Assembly (NCBI GenBank): GCA_019118365.1
Contig: DWZA01000057.1
Span: forward strand, 1-34,409
DNA: 34,409 nucleotides
Direction: 5' to 3'
Source of the DNA: Candidatus Lachnoclostridium stercoravium
GTDB lineage: Bacteria > Bacillota > Clostridia > Lachnospirales > Lachnospiraceae
A program made the translations under genes and the position numbers. Under the pieces are notes generated by a model, which saw only the letters and a program-made list of their open reading frames with translations, was not told the DNA's origin and ran no database searches. Every line of letters begins with the position of its first letter. The stretch's first letter is position 1. Shown one piece after another: positions 23,995-34,259 of the stretch.

Positions 23995-24240
23995 ATTGTG
24001 GATGCATCTGTGTACTATTTGTGTAAAACTTTTCGTGATTTTTGCTTTGTGGACAAGTTCAGAATTATCCTGAATGAAAAGGACGGTTATCCACATGGTT
24101 TTCCTTAGGAAAAATCCTTATTTTATAAAGGTTTTCAGGGCTTTTACACATACCCACAGCCCCTACTACGGATTCTACGAAAATTTACTATACATACACC
24201 TAAAAAACCCGCATTTCACTCAAAGGAGTTATCAACAATT
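23984..24240. promoter_or_regulatory. oriC part 2: dnaA-dnaN intergenic region with DnaA boxes
   Basis: ATCCACAAT (23984-23992) and ATTGTGGAT (23995-24003) form a tight inverted pair across the dnaA stop codon. A perfect DnaA box TTATCCACA lies at 24087-24095, followed by an AT-rich stretch (24105-24135) and then CTAC/TTACTATA-rich sequence at 24160-24200. This fits the downstream half of a bipartite origin, where unwinding usually occurs. The exact unwinding element and DnaA-trio are not certain by eye. dnaN has AAAGGAG upstream. Confidence 0.85.
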
Positions 24241-25353
24241 ATGAAGCTTTCATTTAAAAAAGACAATTTGTTAAATGGCCTTAATATTGTTTCTAAAGCG
24301 ATTCCTTCCAAGACCACAATGTCCATCCTTGAATGTATCCTGATCGATGCTTCTGCCGGAGAGATCAAGCTTACCGGCAACGACATGGAGATGGGCATCG
24401 AGACGAAGGTAGAAGGCGATATTCTTGAAAAAGGCAAGGTCGCTCTGGAAGCGAAGCTTTTCTATGAGATCATCCGTAAATTATCCGCCGACGATTCTGT
24501 AGTTACCATTGAATGCGACGATAAATTTAACACTACGATTTCCTGTGAAAATTCCGTTTTCAATATTCCAGGAAGAGACGGCGAAGAATTTTCCTATCTT
24601 CCATTTATTGAAAGAGATCATTATATCTGCCTTTCCCAGTTCAGCTTAAAAGAAGCGATCCGCCAGACCATCTTTTCCATAGCTGTAAACGACAGCAACA
24701 AGATGATGTCCGGAGAGCTTTTTGAAGTACGCGGCAACGAGCTGCGCGTCGCATCCCTGGACGGACACCGCATCTCCATCCGCAAGATCACGCTGAAAGA
24801 CAACTATAAAGATATTAAAGTGATCGTTCCTGGAAAGACTCTGACAGAGATCAGCAAGATCTTAAATGGAGATAATGAAAAAGAAGTCCTTATATTCTTC
24901 AGCCAGAACCATATTTTGTTTGAATTTGACGATACGATCGTTATCTCTCGTCTGATCGAAGGAGAATATTTTAAGATCGATACTATGCTTTCAAAGGATT
25001 ACGAGACAAAGGTAACGGTCAATAAAAGGGAGCTTTTAGACTGCATCGACAGAGCTATGATCCTGATCCGGGAGAGCGACCGCAAACCGATCATTTTAAA
25101 TATCACGGATCGCTCCATCGGACTGCGGGTAAAATCCGCCTTTGGTTCTATGAACGCAGAGGTAATGATCACAAAGACCGGGCAGGATATCATGATCGCG
25201 TTTAATCCAAAATTCCTGATCGACGCTTTAAAGGTCATCGACGATGAAAATGTGGATCTTTATATGATGAATCCAAAATCTCCGTGCTATATCCGGGATG
25301 AAGAGGAAAAGTATACCTATCTGATCCTTCCGGTTAATTTTATAGCGGAATAA
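24241..25353 (+). CDS. dnaN: DNA polymerase III sliding clamp (beta subunit)
   Basis: A 370-residue clamp protein whose dimer encircles DNA and tethers polymerase. The N-terminus MKLSFKKDNLLNGLNIVSKAIPSKTTMSILE, internal EVRGNELRVASLDGHRIS (about 160-178) and C-terminal YTYLILPVN are all canonical. The length is normal for three clamp domains. It lies immediately after the oriC intergenic region and starts the dnaN - S4 protein - recF group. Confidence 0.98.
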   Translation: MKLSFKKDNLLNGLNIVSKAIPSKTTMSILECILIDASAGEIKLTGNDMEMGIETKVEGDILEKGKVALEAKLFYEIIRKLSADDSVVTIECDDKFNTTISCENSVFNIPGRDGEEFSYLPFIERDHYICLSQFSLKEAIRQTIFSIAVNDSNKMMSGELFEVRGNELRVASLDGHRISIRKITLKDNYKDIKVIVPGKTLTEISKILNGDNEKEVLIFFSQNHILFEFDDTIVISRLIEGEYFKIDTMLSKDYETKVTVNKRELLDCIDRAMILIRESDRKPIILNITDRSIGLRVKSAFGSMNAEVMITKTGQDIMIAFNPKFLIDALKVIDDENVDLYMMNPKSPCYIRDEEEKYTYLILPVNFIAE

Positions 25354-25383
25354 TGCTGTCTCTTGGAAAGGAAGCGAATATAA

Positions 25384-25596
25384 ATGGCAGAGACGATCAA
25401 ACTCAGGGACGAGTACATCAAACTGGGACAGGCGCTGAAAGCGGCCGGACTGGTAGAATCCGGCGTTGATGCGAAATATGTGATCTCAGACGGAAAGGTA
25501 AAGGTAAACGGCCAGGTGGAGTATCAGAGAGGAAAAAAACTCCACGATGGTGATGTTGTGGAATATAATGGCAATACTATAAATATCAAAGCATAG
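25384..25596 (+). CDS. yaaA: S4-domain RNA-binding protein (YaaA family)
   Basis: A 70-residue protein that is almost only an S4 RNA-binding domain: IKLGQALKAAGLVESGVDAKYVI, then DGKVKVNGQVEYQRGKKLHDGDVV. This small gene sits between dnaN and recF in most Firmicutes. Its role is poorly defined; B. subtilis YaaA (RlbA) has been linked to the ribosome. It ends 15 bases before recF. Confidence 0.94.
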   Translation: MAETIKLRDEYIKLGQALKAAGLVESGVDAKYVISDGKVKVNGQVEYQRGKKLHDGDVVEYNGNTINIKA

Positions 25597-25611
25597 GAAA
25601 GTTCTGCCGTT

Positions 25612-26745
25612 ATGTTTATTGAATCGATTGAACTGAAAAATTACCGGAATTATGACGACCTGCACTTGGACCTGTGCAGCGGCACCAATATCCTGTACGG
25701 AGATAACGCCCAGGGAAAGACCAACATCCTGGAAGCCATCTATGTATGCAGCACGACCAAATCCCACAGAGGCAGCAAAGATAAGGAACTGATCCGTTTC
25801 GGACAGGACGAATCCCATATCAAACTTCAATTGAGAAAACAGGGAGTGCCTTACCGCATCGATATGCATTTAAAGAAAAGCAAGGCAAAGGGAATAGCGG
25901 TCAATGGCATCCCGATCCGGAGAGCCAGCGAGCTTTTCGGGATCGTCAACGTTGTATTTTTTTCTCCGGAAGATTTAAACATTATCAAAAACGGGCCTTC
26001 AGAACGAAGGCGGTTTATCGACCTGGAACTCTGCCAGCTGAATAAGCTGTATGTCCACGCCCTGATCCAGTATAATAAAGTGGTCCTTCAGAGAAATAAG
26101 ATATTAAAGGAACTTTCTTTCCGTCCGGAATACGAGGATACTCTGGACGTATGGGACCAGCAGCTGATCCTGTATGGAAGACAGGTAATGTCCTTCCGGC
26201 AGGAGTTTATAGAAAAGCTGAACGCCATTATAACTGAAATACATAAGAAAATATCAGGCGGAAAAGAGCGCCTGACGATCGCTTATGAACCAAGCGCGGC
26301 TTTTGACCAGCTGGAAAGCATGGTGAAAAAAAGCAGATTTCAGGATATCAGACAGAGGACCACACTGATCGGCCCACACCGGGACGATATCAGCTTTTTC
26401 CTGCGTCCTTTTGAAGAAAAGGAAATATCAGGAAATAATAAAAAAGACGGGATCGACATACGCAGGTTCGGATCCCAGGGCCAGCAGAGAACGGCGGCGC
26501 TTTCTCTGAAACTGGCAGAGATAGAATTAGTAAGGACCATGATCCATGATTATCCGGTCCTGCTTCTGGACGATGTGCTGTCGGAACTGGACAGCAGCCG
26601 GCAGAACCACCTGTTAGACAGCATCGGCCATATCCAGACTCTGATCACCTGCACAGGCCTGGATGAATTTGTAAACCACAGATTTCCCGTTGATCAGATA
26701 TTTAAAGTGACAGACGGCAAAGTGATAAATGAAAAACAGCAGTAA
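25612..26745 (+). CDS. recF: DNA replication and repair protein RecF
   Basis: A 377-residue SMC-like ATPase that helps load RecA at gaps. Walker A is YGDNAQGKTNIL (G at 30 to T at 37), the ABC-type signature is RRFGSQGQQRTAALSLKLAE, and Walker B is PVLLLDDVLSELD. The N-terminus MFIESIELKNYRNY matches the family. The S4 gene precedes it closely. A terminator-like hairpin follows before gyrB. Confidence 0.97.
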   Translation: MFIESIELKNYRNYDDLHLDLCSGTNILYGDNAQGKTNILEAIYVCSTTKSHRGSKDKELIRFGQDESHIKLQLRKQGVPYRIDMHLKKSKAKGIAVNGIPIRRASELFGIVNVVFFSPEDLNIIKNGPSERRRFIDLELCQLNKLYVHALIQYNKVVLQRNKILKELSFRPEYEDTLDVWDQQLILYGRQVMSFRQEFIEKLNAIITEIHKKISGGKERLTIAYEPSAAFDQLESMVKKSRFQDIRQRTTLIGPHRDDISFFLRPFEEKEISGNNKKDGIDIRRFGSQGQQRTAALSLKLAEIELVRTMIHDYPVLLLDDVLSELDSSRQNHLLDSIGHIQTLITCTGLDEFVNHRFPVDQIFKVTDGKVINEKQQ

Positions 26746-26774
26746 TGATCAGACAGGGCGCCGCAGACGCCTGA

Positions 26775-28799
<2,025 letters not shown>

Positions 28800-28819
28800 A
28801 ATAGTATTGGAGGAAAAGT

Positions 28820-31330
28820 ATGGAGCCAAATGTTTTTGACAAGGTTCACGAAATAGATTTGAAAAAGACCATGGAAAAATCATATATTGATTATGCCATG
28901 AGCGTTATTGCAGCCAGAGCTTTGCCTGATGTGCGGGATGGATTAAAACCTGTTCAGAGGAGAGTCCTGTTCTCCATGATCGAACTGAACAACGGTCCGG
29001 ACAAACCTCACCGTAAGTGTGCCCGTATCGTCGGCGATACCATGGGTAAATATCATCCCCACGGAGATAGCTCTATCTACGGAGCGCTGGTAAATATGGC
29101 CCAGAAATGGTCTACAAGATATATGCTGGTAGACGGCCATGGAAACTTCGGATCCATTGACGGAGACGGAGCCGCGGCCATGCGTTATACAGAAGCGCGC
29201 TTAAGCCGTATTTCTATGGAGATGCTGGCTGATATCAATAAAGATACGGTTGATTTTATACCGAACTTTGATGAGACAGAAAGGGAACCTGTAGTCCTTC
29301 CGGCCAGATATCCAAACCTTTTGGCAAACGGAACCTCCGGGATCGCCGTAGGTATGGCTACCAATATCCCTCCCCACAATCTACGGGAGATCATCAAAGC
29401 CGTGGTCAAGATCATCGACAACCGGATCATGGAAGACAGAGAAACTTCCATAGAAGAGATCCTTGAGATCATAAAAGGACCTGATTTTCCAACGGGAGCT
29501 ACGATCCTGGGACGCAGGGGGATCGAAGAATCCTACCGCACCGGAAGGGGCAAGATCAAAGTAAGGGCTGTTACCAATATCGAGACGCTTCCTAATGGAA
29601 AGAGCCAGATCATTGTTACGGAACTTCCTTATCTTGTAAATAAGGCGAGGCTCATTGAAAAGATCGCTGAACTGGTAAAAGAAAAGAAGATAGACGGCAT
29701 TACGTCCATCCGGGATGAATCCAACCGGGAAGGCATACGCATCGTGATCGAGCTGCGCCGCGACGTAAACGCCAACGTGCTTTTAAACCAGCTTTTAAAG
29801 CACACGCAGCTGCAGGATACTTTTGGCGTTATCATGCTGGCTCTTGTTAATAATGAACCAAAAGTTCTGAATCTTCTTCAGATGCTGCAGTATTATCTGA
29901 AGCATCAGGAAGATGTTGTAACAAGAAGAACAAAATACGATCTGAACAAGGCGGAAGAGAGAGCCCACATTTTAGAGGGACTGCTTATTGCCTTAGACCA
30001 TATAGATGAAGTGATCAATATCATCCGCAGTTCCAGAAATGTGCAGGAAGCTAAGACACGACTGATGGAAAGCTTCGGCCTTACGGATGCTCAGGCCCAG
30101 GCGATCGTGGATATGCGTCTGAGAGCTCTTACCGGTCTGGAGCGGGAGAAGCTGGAAAACGAATACAGAGAACTTCAGGAAAGAATCGCAGAATTGAAAG
30201 CTATTTTAGGAGATGAGAAAAAGCTTCTTGGAGTTATCAAAGAAGAGATCCTGATCATTTCAGAAAAATACGGAGATGACAGAAGGACGGCTATCGGCCT
30301 GGACGACGAGATGTGCGACGAGGATCTGATCCCGGACGAAGACACAGTAGTAGCCATGACAAACCTTGGCTACATCAAACGGATGTCTGTAGATAATTTC
30401 AAGAGCCAGAACAGGGGCGGAAAAGGCATCCGCGGAATGCAGACCATCGAAGACGATTATATCGAAGACCTGTTTATGACCACATCCCACCATTATATTA
30501 TGTTCTTCACGAATATGGGACGTGTATACAGGCTGAAAGCATATAATATTCCGGAGTCGGGAAGAAACGCCAGAGGAACGGCTATTGTCAATCTTCTGCA
30601 GATGCTTCCGGAGGAAAAGGTGACAGCAGTTATTCCTATGAGGGAATATGAAAACGACAAGTTCCTTCTGATGGCTACCAAGCAGGGAATGATCAAAAAG
30701 ACGCCGATCGTTGAATATGAAAACGTAAGAAAGACAGGACTTCAGGCGATCGTATTAAAGGAAAACGACGAGCTGATCGAAGTAAAAGCTACGGATAATG
30801 AAAGAGACGTCTTTATGGTAACAAAGAAAGGCATGTGTATCCGTTTTAAGGAGACAGATGTGAGAGTAACAGGAAGAGTTTCCATGGGCGTGATCGGCAT
30901 GAATCTGGACGAAGACGACGAAGTAGTTGGAATGCAGATCGACAGCCAGGGAGAATACCTGCTGGTCGTTTCGGAAAAAGGCATGGGAAAGAGAACCTTT
31001 ACCGATGAATTTAAAGTACAGAAGAGAAGCGGAAAGGGCGTTCTTTGCTATAAGATCACCGATAAGACAGGATATCTGGTAGGAGCAAAACTGGTACACG
31101 ACGACAGGGATATTATGCTCATCACTACAGAAGGAGTCATTATCCGCCTGAGCGTAAACGATATTTCCATAATAGGAAGAAATACGTCCGGCGTGAAGAT
31201 GATGAATATCGACCAGGATTCCAATGTAAGAGTAGCCAGCATCGCGAAAGTAAGAGAAAGCAGCAGCGATGTAAGCGATGAAGAAGAGGAAGAGACGGAC
31301 GATAATAAAGAAGAGGAAACAGAAGAATAA
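28820..31330 (+). CDS. gyrA: DNA gyrase subunit A
   Basis: An 836-residue DNA breakage-reunion subunit. The N-terminal region has AARALPDVRDGLKPVQRRVL at 31-50, the helix bearing HPHGDSSIYGALVNMAQ at about 79-95 and the catalytic Tyr123 in AMRYTEARLSR. The GyrA box QNRGGKGIRGM in the C-terminal propeller marks it as gyrase and not topoisomerase IV. The C-terminal tail is very acidic (SDEEEEETDDNKEEETEE). In the quinolone-contact helix the residue matching E. coli Asp87 is Gly (Gly88 here). The structured repeat starts two bases after the stop codon. Confidence 0.98.
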   Translation: MEPNVFDKVHEIDLKKTMEKSYIDYAMSVIAARALPDVRDGLKPVQRRVLFSMIELNNGPDKPHRKCARIVGDTMGKYHPHGDSSIYGALVNMAQKWSTRYMLVDGHGNFGSIDGDGAAAMRYTEARLSRISMEMLADINKDTVDFIPNFDETEREPVVLPARYPNLLANGTSGIAVGMATNIPPHNLREIIKAVVKIIDNRIMEDRETSIEEILEIIKGPDFPTGATILGRRGIEESYRTGRGKIKVRAVTNIETLPNGKSQIIVTELPYLVNKARLIEKIAELVKEKKIDGITSIRDESNREGIRIVIELRRDVNANVLLNQLLKHTQLQDTFGVIMLALVNNEPKVLNLLQMLQYYLKHQEDVVTRRTKYDLNKAEERAHILEGLLIALDHIDEVINIIRSSRNVQEAKTRLMESFGLTDAQAQAIVDMRLRALTGLEREKLENEYRELQERIAELKAILGDEKKLLGVIKEEILIISEKYGDDRRTAIGLDDEMCDEDLIPDEDTVVAMTNLGYIKRMSVDNFKSQNRGGKGIRGMQTIEDDYIEDLFMTTSHHYIMFFTNMGRVYRLKAYNIPESGRNARGTAIVNLLQMLPEEKVTAVIPMREYENDKFLLMATKQGMIKKTPIVEYENVRKTGLQAIVLKENDELIEVKATDNERDVFMVTKKGMCIRFKETDVRVTGRVSMGVIGMNLDEDDEVVGMQIDSQGEYLLVVSEKGMGKRTFTDEFKVQKRSGKGVLCYKITDKTGYLVGAKLVHDDRDIMLITTEGVIIRLSVNDISIIGRNTSGVKMMNIDQDSNVRVASIAKVRESSSDVSDEEEEETDDNKEEETEE

Positions 31331-31332
31331 TG

Positions 31333-31485
31333 TAACAGTTCAGCCGTGTATCTTCCCTCCAGCACAGAATGTGCTGGAGGGAAGCCTGGGATGTTATCCC
31401 TATGCCAGGATATATGTCAGATCGCTTTTACAAGCAAGCTTGTAACGCTCTTTATCATATATCCTGGCGCACGGCTGAACTGTTA
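31333..31485 (+). repeat. Structured 3'-end repeat, copy 2 (after gyrA)
   Basis: The most regular copy. Perfect terminal inverted repeats are TAACAGTTCAGCCGTG (31333-31348) with CACGGCTGAACTGTTA. A perfect 15-bp hairpin with a GAA loop lies at 31352-31384, GGGAT/ATCCC at 31388-31400 and a 13-bp stem at 31404-31416 with 31456-31468 enclosing TTACAAG/CTTGTAA. It is in the same sense as gyrA. No transposase and no clear target-site duplication are visible. It has no T run, so it is not a classic terminator. Confidence 0.92.
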
Positions 31486-31502
31486 CAAAATAATACTTGC
31501 AG

Positions 31503-31526
31503 GGGGCTGTTTACAACAACAGCCCC
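31503..31526 (+). other. Hairpin in the fumarase leader
   Basis: GGGGCTGTT (31503-31511) pairs perfectly with AACAGCCCC (31518-31526) around a six-base loop, 24 bases before the fumarase alpha start codon. It is followed by TTGCCGG, so a terminator is unlikely; it may affect mRNA stability or mark a processing site. Confidence 0.55.
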
Positions 31527-31550
31527 TTGCCGGCATATAAACAGGAGGGC

Positions 31551-32408
31551 ATGAAAGTGAGAACTATTGAAGTATCAGAAATAACTCAGGCCATTAAGGA
31601 AATGTGTATCCAGGCAAATCATTTTCTTTCCGAAGACATGAAAAAATTGTTTAACCAATCGGCAGATATAGAAAAATCTCCTCTTGGAAAGCAGATATTC
31701 GATCAGTTAAAGGAAAATCTTCAGATCGCAGGCGAAGATATGATCCCCATCTGCCAGGATACGGGTATGGCGGTGATATTTATGAAAATAGGGCAGGAAG
31801 TCCATTTTCAGGGAGGAAGTTTAAAAGATGCGATAAATGAAGGCGTGCGTCAGGGATATACAGAAGGCTATCTGAGAAAATCCGTGGTACGCGATCCCCT
31901 GGAACGGGAAAATACAAAGGATAACACGCCTGCGGTGATCCATTATGAGATAACAGAAGGAGATAAAGTAGATATAACCGTAGCGCCAAAGGGCTTTGGA
32001 AGTGAAAATATGAGCAGGGTATTTATGCTGAAGCCGGCGGACGGAATAGAAGGGGTAAAAAACGCCATTCTGACAGCTGTAAAAGATGCAGGTCCTAACG
32101 CCTGTCCGCCTATGGTCGTAGGCGTAGGCATAGGGGGCACCTTTGAAAAATGCGCTCTTATGGCAAAGCACGCCCTTACCAGGGATCTGGACGACGAAAG
32201 CCAGAAGCCGGACACACAGTGGGTAAGAAATCTGGAACAGGAAATGCTGGAAAAGATAAACCGCCTTGGAATTGGTCCGGGAGGTTTAGGCGGAACTGTC
32301 ACAGCTATGGCTGTGAATATAGAGACATATCCGACCCACATAGCAGGACTGCCGCTGGCCGTTAATATATGCTGCCACGTTAACCGCCACGCACATAGAA
32401 CGATCTAA
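31551..32408 (+). CDS. Class I fumarate hydratase-type enzyme, alpha subunit
   Basis: A 285-residue subunit carrying the [4Fe-4S] cluster of a two-subunit class I hydratase (fumarase or L-tartrate dehydratase family). Candidate cluster cysteines are Cys68 (MIPICQDTGMAV), Cys185 (GPNACPPMVVGVGIGGTFE) and Cys274/275 (VNICCHVNRHAHR). It catalyses reversible hydration of a C4 dicarboxylate; fumarate to malate is the likeliest reaction, but tartrate dehydratases look similar. The frame is open 18 codons upstream; 31551 is chosen for AGGAGGGC and family agreement. The oxygen-labile cluster fits an anaerobe. The beta subunit follows after 11 bases. Confidence 0.92.
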   Translation: MKVRTIEVSEITQAIKEMCIQANHFLSEDMKKLFNQSADIEKSPLGKQIFDQLKENLQIAGEDMIPICQDTGMAVIFMKIGQEVHFQGGSLKDAINEGVRQGYTEGYLRKSVVRDPLERENTKDNTPAVIHYEITEGDKVDITVAPKGFGSENMSRVFMLKPADGIEGVKNAILTAVKDAGPNACPPMVVGVGIGGTFEKCALMAKHALTRDLDDESQKPDTQWVRNLEQEMLEKINRLGIGPGGLGGTVTAMAVNIETYPTHIAGLPLAVNICCHVNRHAHRTI

Positions 32409-32419
32409 GGAGAATTTAT

Positions 32420-32977
32420 ATGGAAAGACATATTCATGCGCCTCTTTCGAAAGAAGAAGCAAAAACATTAAAAGCAGGGGATTATGTATACATAACAGGA
32501 ACCATATATACCGCCAGGGACGCCGCTCATAAGAGAATGTGGGAGGCTTTGGAGAGGGGAGAAGAGCTTCCCTTTGATATAAGGAAAAATCTCATATATT
32601 ATATGGGGCCTTCGCCGGCGAGAGAAGGCCGTCCCATCGGTTCCGCCGGCCCAACTACGGCAAGCCGTATGGACAAATATACTCCAAAGCTTCTGGATCT
32701 CGGCCTGGGAGGAATGATCGGAAAAGGAAAAAGGAGCAAAGAGGTTTTAGAGGGAATAGTAAGAAACAGCGCCGTTTATTTTGCTGCGATCGGCGGAGCA
32801 GGGGCGATATTATCCCAGAGGATCCTGTCTTCGGAAGTGATCGCATATGAAGATCTGGGAACAGAAGCCATAAGAAAGCTGGAGGTAAAAGATTTTCCAG
32901 TGATCGTAGTAGCGGATTCGGAAGGAAATAATCTCTACGAGACAGCTATAAAAGAATACGGAGAGAAGCAGGAATAA
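32420..32977 (+). CDS. Class I fumarate hydratase-type enzyme, beta subunit
   Basis: A 185-residue subunit forming the other half of the class I hydratase. Conserved pieces are GDYVYITGTIYTARDAAHKRM near 22-42, YYMGPSPAREGRPIGSAGPTT with SRMD (substrate-binding region, about 64-88) and IGKGKRS (about 103-109). The split into alpha and beta chains, with no fused long form, is usual in Clostridia. AAGGAGAA is the ribosome binding site. The following acyltransferase starts five bases after the stop. Confidence 0.93.
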   Translation: MERHIHAPLSKEEAKTLKAGDYVYITGTIYTARDAAHKRMWEALERGEELPFDIRKNLIYYMGPSPAREGRPIGSAGPTTASRMDKYTPKLLDLGLGGMIGKGKRSKEVLEGIVRNSAVYFAAIGGAGAILSQRILSSEVIAYEDLGTEAIRKLEVKDFPVIVVADSEGNNLYETAIKEYGEKQE

Positions 32978-32981
32978 ACGG

Positions 32982-33695
32982 ATGATAAGAATCGCTTTAA
33001 TGGTAGTAAGAAGCCTATTTCGGATACCTTCTTATATGTACCATTTGATCCAATATGGAAAACCGGACGACAGCCATACAGAATATGAAAGATATATATA
33101 TTTAAGAAAACTGGTAAAAAGGGTAAATCACGTTGGAAGAGTCAAGGTAGTGGGATATGGGGAAGAAAACATTCCTGAAAAAGACGGATTTATCATGTTT
33201 CCAAATCATCAGGGGCTGTTTGATTCGCTTGCCATCATAGAAACCTGCAGCCATCCTTTTGGAATCGTCATCAAGCAGGAGGCTGCCAGATGGATCCTGG
33301 TAAAGCAGGTTATCGCTTTATTGCGGGGGATAGCCATAGACAGAGACGATATCAAAGATTCCATCCGGATGATCAGACAGGTTACAGAGGAAGTAAAGCA
33401 GGGAAGGAACTATGTTATATTTGCAGAAGGAACAAGAAGCAAAGAGCAGAACAATATCCTTCCTTTTAAAAGCGGAACATTTAAAAGCGCTGTCAACGCG
33501 AAATGCCCCATCGTGCCAGTGGCTCTGATCGACAGCTATAAGCCTTTTGACTGTAATTCTATAAAGAAAGAAAAGGTAGAAGTCCATTATCTTCCGCCAA
33601 TCTATCCGGAAGAATATAGAGGAATGAAAACATCTGAAATTGCAGAGATCGTCCATGACAGGATCCAGGAAGAAATAAACGCATATCGGAACTAA
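32982..33695 (+). CDS. 1-acyl-sn-glycerol-3-phosphate acyltransferase family protein (PlsC-like)
   Basis: A 237-residue membrane-associated acyltransferase. The catalytic HX4D motif is NHQGLFD (His76, Asp81); the substrate motif is FAEGTRS (about 147-153), followed by FKSGTFKSA and CPIVPVALI. It would acylate lysophosphatidate or a related lysophospholipid. The N-terminal hydrophobic/amphipathic segment (1-25) suggests membrane association. It is five bases after the hydratase beta gene and probably in the same transcript, although the pathways are unrelated. Confidence 0.9.
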   Translation: MIRIALMVVRSLFRIPSYMYHLIQYGKPDDSHTEYERYIYLRKLVKRVNHVGRVKVVGYGEENIPEKDGFIMFPNHQGLFDSLAIIETCSHPFGIVIKQEAARWILVKQVIALLRGIAIDRDDIKDSIRMIRQVTEEVKQGRNYVIFAEGTRSKEQNNILPFKSGTFKSAVNAKCPIVPVALIDSYKPFDCNSIKKEKVEVHYLPPIYPEEYRGMKTSEIAEIVHDRIQEEINAYRN

Positions 33696-33705
33696 GAGAA
33701 TCATA

Positions 33706-33846
33706 TAACAGCCGTGTATCTTCCCTCCAGCACAGAATGTGCTGGAGGGAAGCCTGGGATATAATCCCTATGCCAGGATATATGTCAGATCGCTTTTACA
33801 AGCAAGCTTGTAACGCTCTTTGTCATATATTCTGGCGCACGGCTGT
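33706..33846 (+). repeat. Structured 3'-end repeat, copy 3 (after the acyltransferase)
   Basis: Same element as after gyrA. Both terminal arms have lost the same five paired bases (GTTCA on the left, TGAAC on the right), leaving ACAGCCGTG/CACGGCTGT, so pairing is kept. The 15-bp GAA-loop hairpin is perfect, and the long stem has one C-to-T change that becomes a G-U pair. It starts ten bases after the stop codon, sense to the gene. Confidence 0.9.
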
Positions 33847-33877
33847 CACAGAATTATAAAAAAATGTCAAAAATAGG

Positions 33878-33906
33878 TTGACAATATTTTTCTGATTTAG
33901 TATAAT
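33878..33906 (+). promoter_or_regulatory. tRNA-Ser promoter
   Basis: Consensus -35 TTGACA (33878-33883), a 17-base spacer and consensus -10 TATAAT (33901-33906), about 85 bases before tRNA-Ser. The leader (33907-33990) shows no other RNA that I recognise. Confidence 0.88.
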
Positions 33907-33990
33907 GGTCAATGCTTCTGGTAAAACTTGATTACTGGAAACACAAACAGTTCTGCCACAGCAGGACTTATATTGGAAAATTATGACTAC

Positions 33991-34078
33991 GGAGAAATAC
34001 TCAAGAGGCCGAAGAGGCGCCCCTGCTAAGGGTGTAGGTCGGGCAACCGGCGCGAGGGTTCAAATCCCTCTTTCTCCG
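33991..34078 (+). tRNA. tRNA-Ser(GCT)
   Basis: An 88-base class II tRNA. The acceptor stem is GGAGAAA with TTTCTCC and discriminator G. The anticodon loop CTGCTAA has anticodon GCT (Ser, AGC/AGU codons). A long variable arm (TAGGTCGGGCAACCGGC region) and a T arm with GGTTCAAATCC are present. The CCA end is not encoded. A T run (CTTTTTT, 34081-34087) follows and may terminate transcription. Confidence 0.95.
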
Positions 34079-34124
34079 CTCTTTTTTCCAAAAAAGATGG
34101 TTCGCAAAAAAATAAAAAAACTTG

Positions 34125-34153
34125 TTGACAAGCCGGAAGAGATATGCTAATAT
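34125..34153 (+). promoter_or_regulatory. rRNA operon promoter P1
   Basis: -35 TTGACA (34125-34130), a 17-base spacer and -10 TAATAT (34148-34153), behind an A-rich tract that may act as an UP element. Confidence 0.85.
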
Positions 34154-34230
34154 ATATCTCGCGCCAAAAACAAGGCGAACAAAAAAGAAGATTCAGCAAA
34201 AAGAAATCTTCAAAAAAATAAAAAAACCTG

Positions 34231-34259
34231 TTGACAAAGACAGGCCAGTGTGATAAGAT
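34231..34259 (+). promoter_or_regulatory. rRNA operon promoter P2
   Basis: -35 TTGACA (34231-34236), a 17-base spacer and -10 TAAGAT (34254-34259). It has the same A-rich lead-in (AAAAAAATAAAAAAACCTG type) as P1, as in tandem rrn promoters. Confidence 0.85.

Noticed and set aside
24160-24205. DnaA-trio repeats in the dnaA-dnaN region (CTACTAC, TTACTATA on the plus strand).
   Set aside because: The trinucleotide register is not continuous and the GC-rich neighbour is unclear, so no separate feature is claimed beyond oriC part 2.
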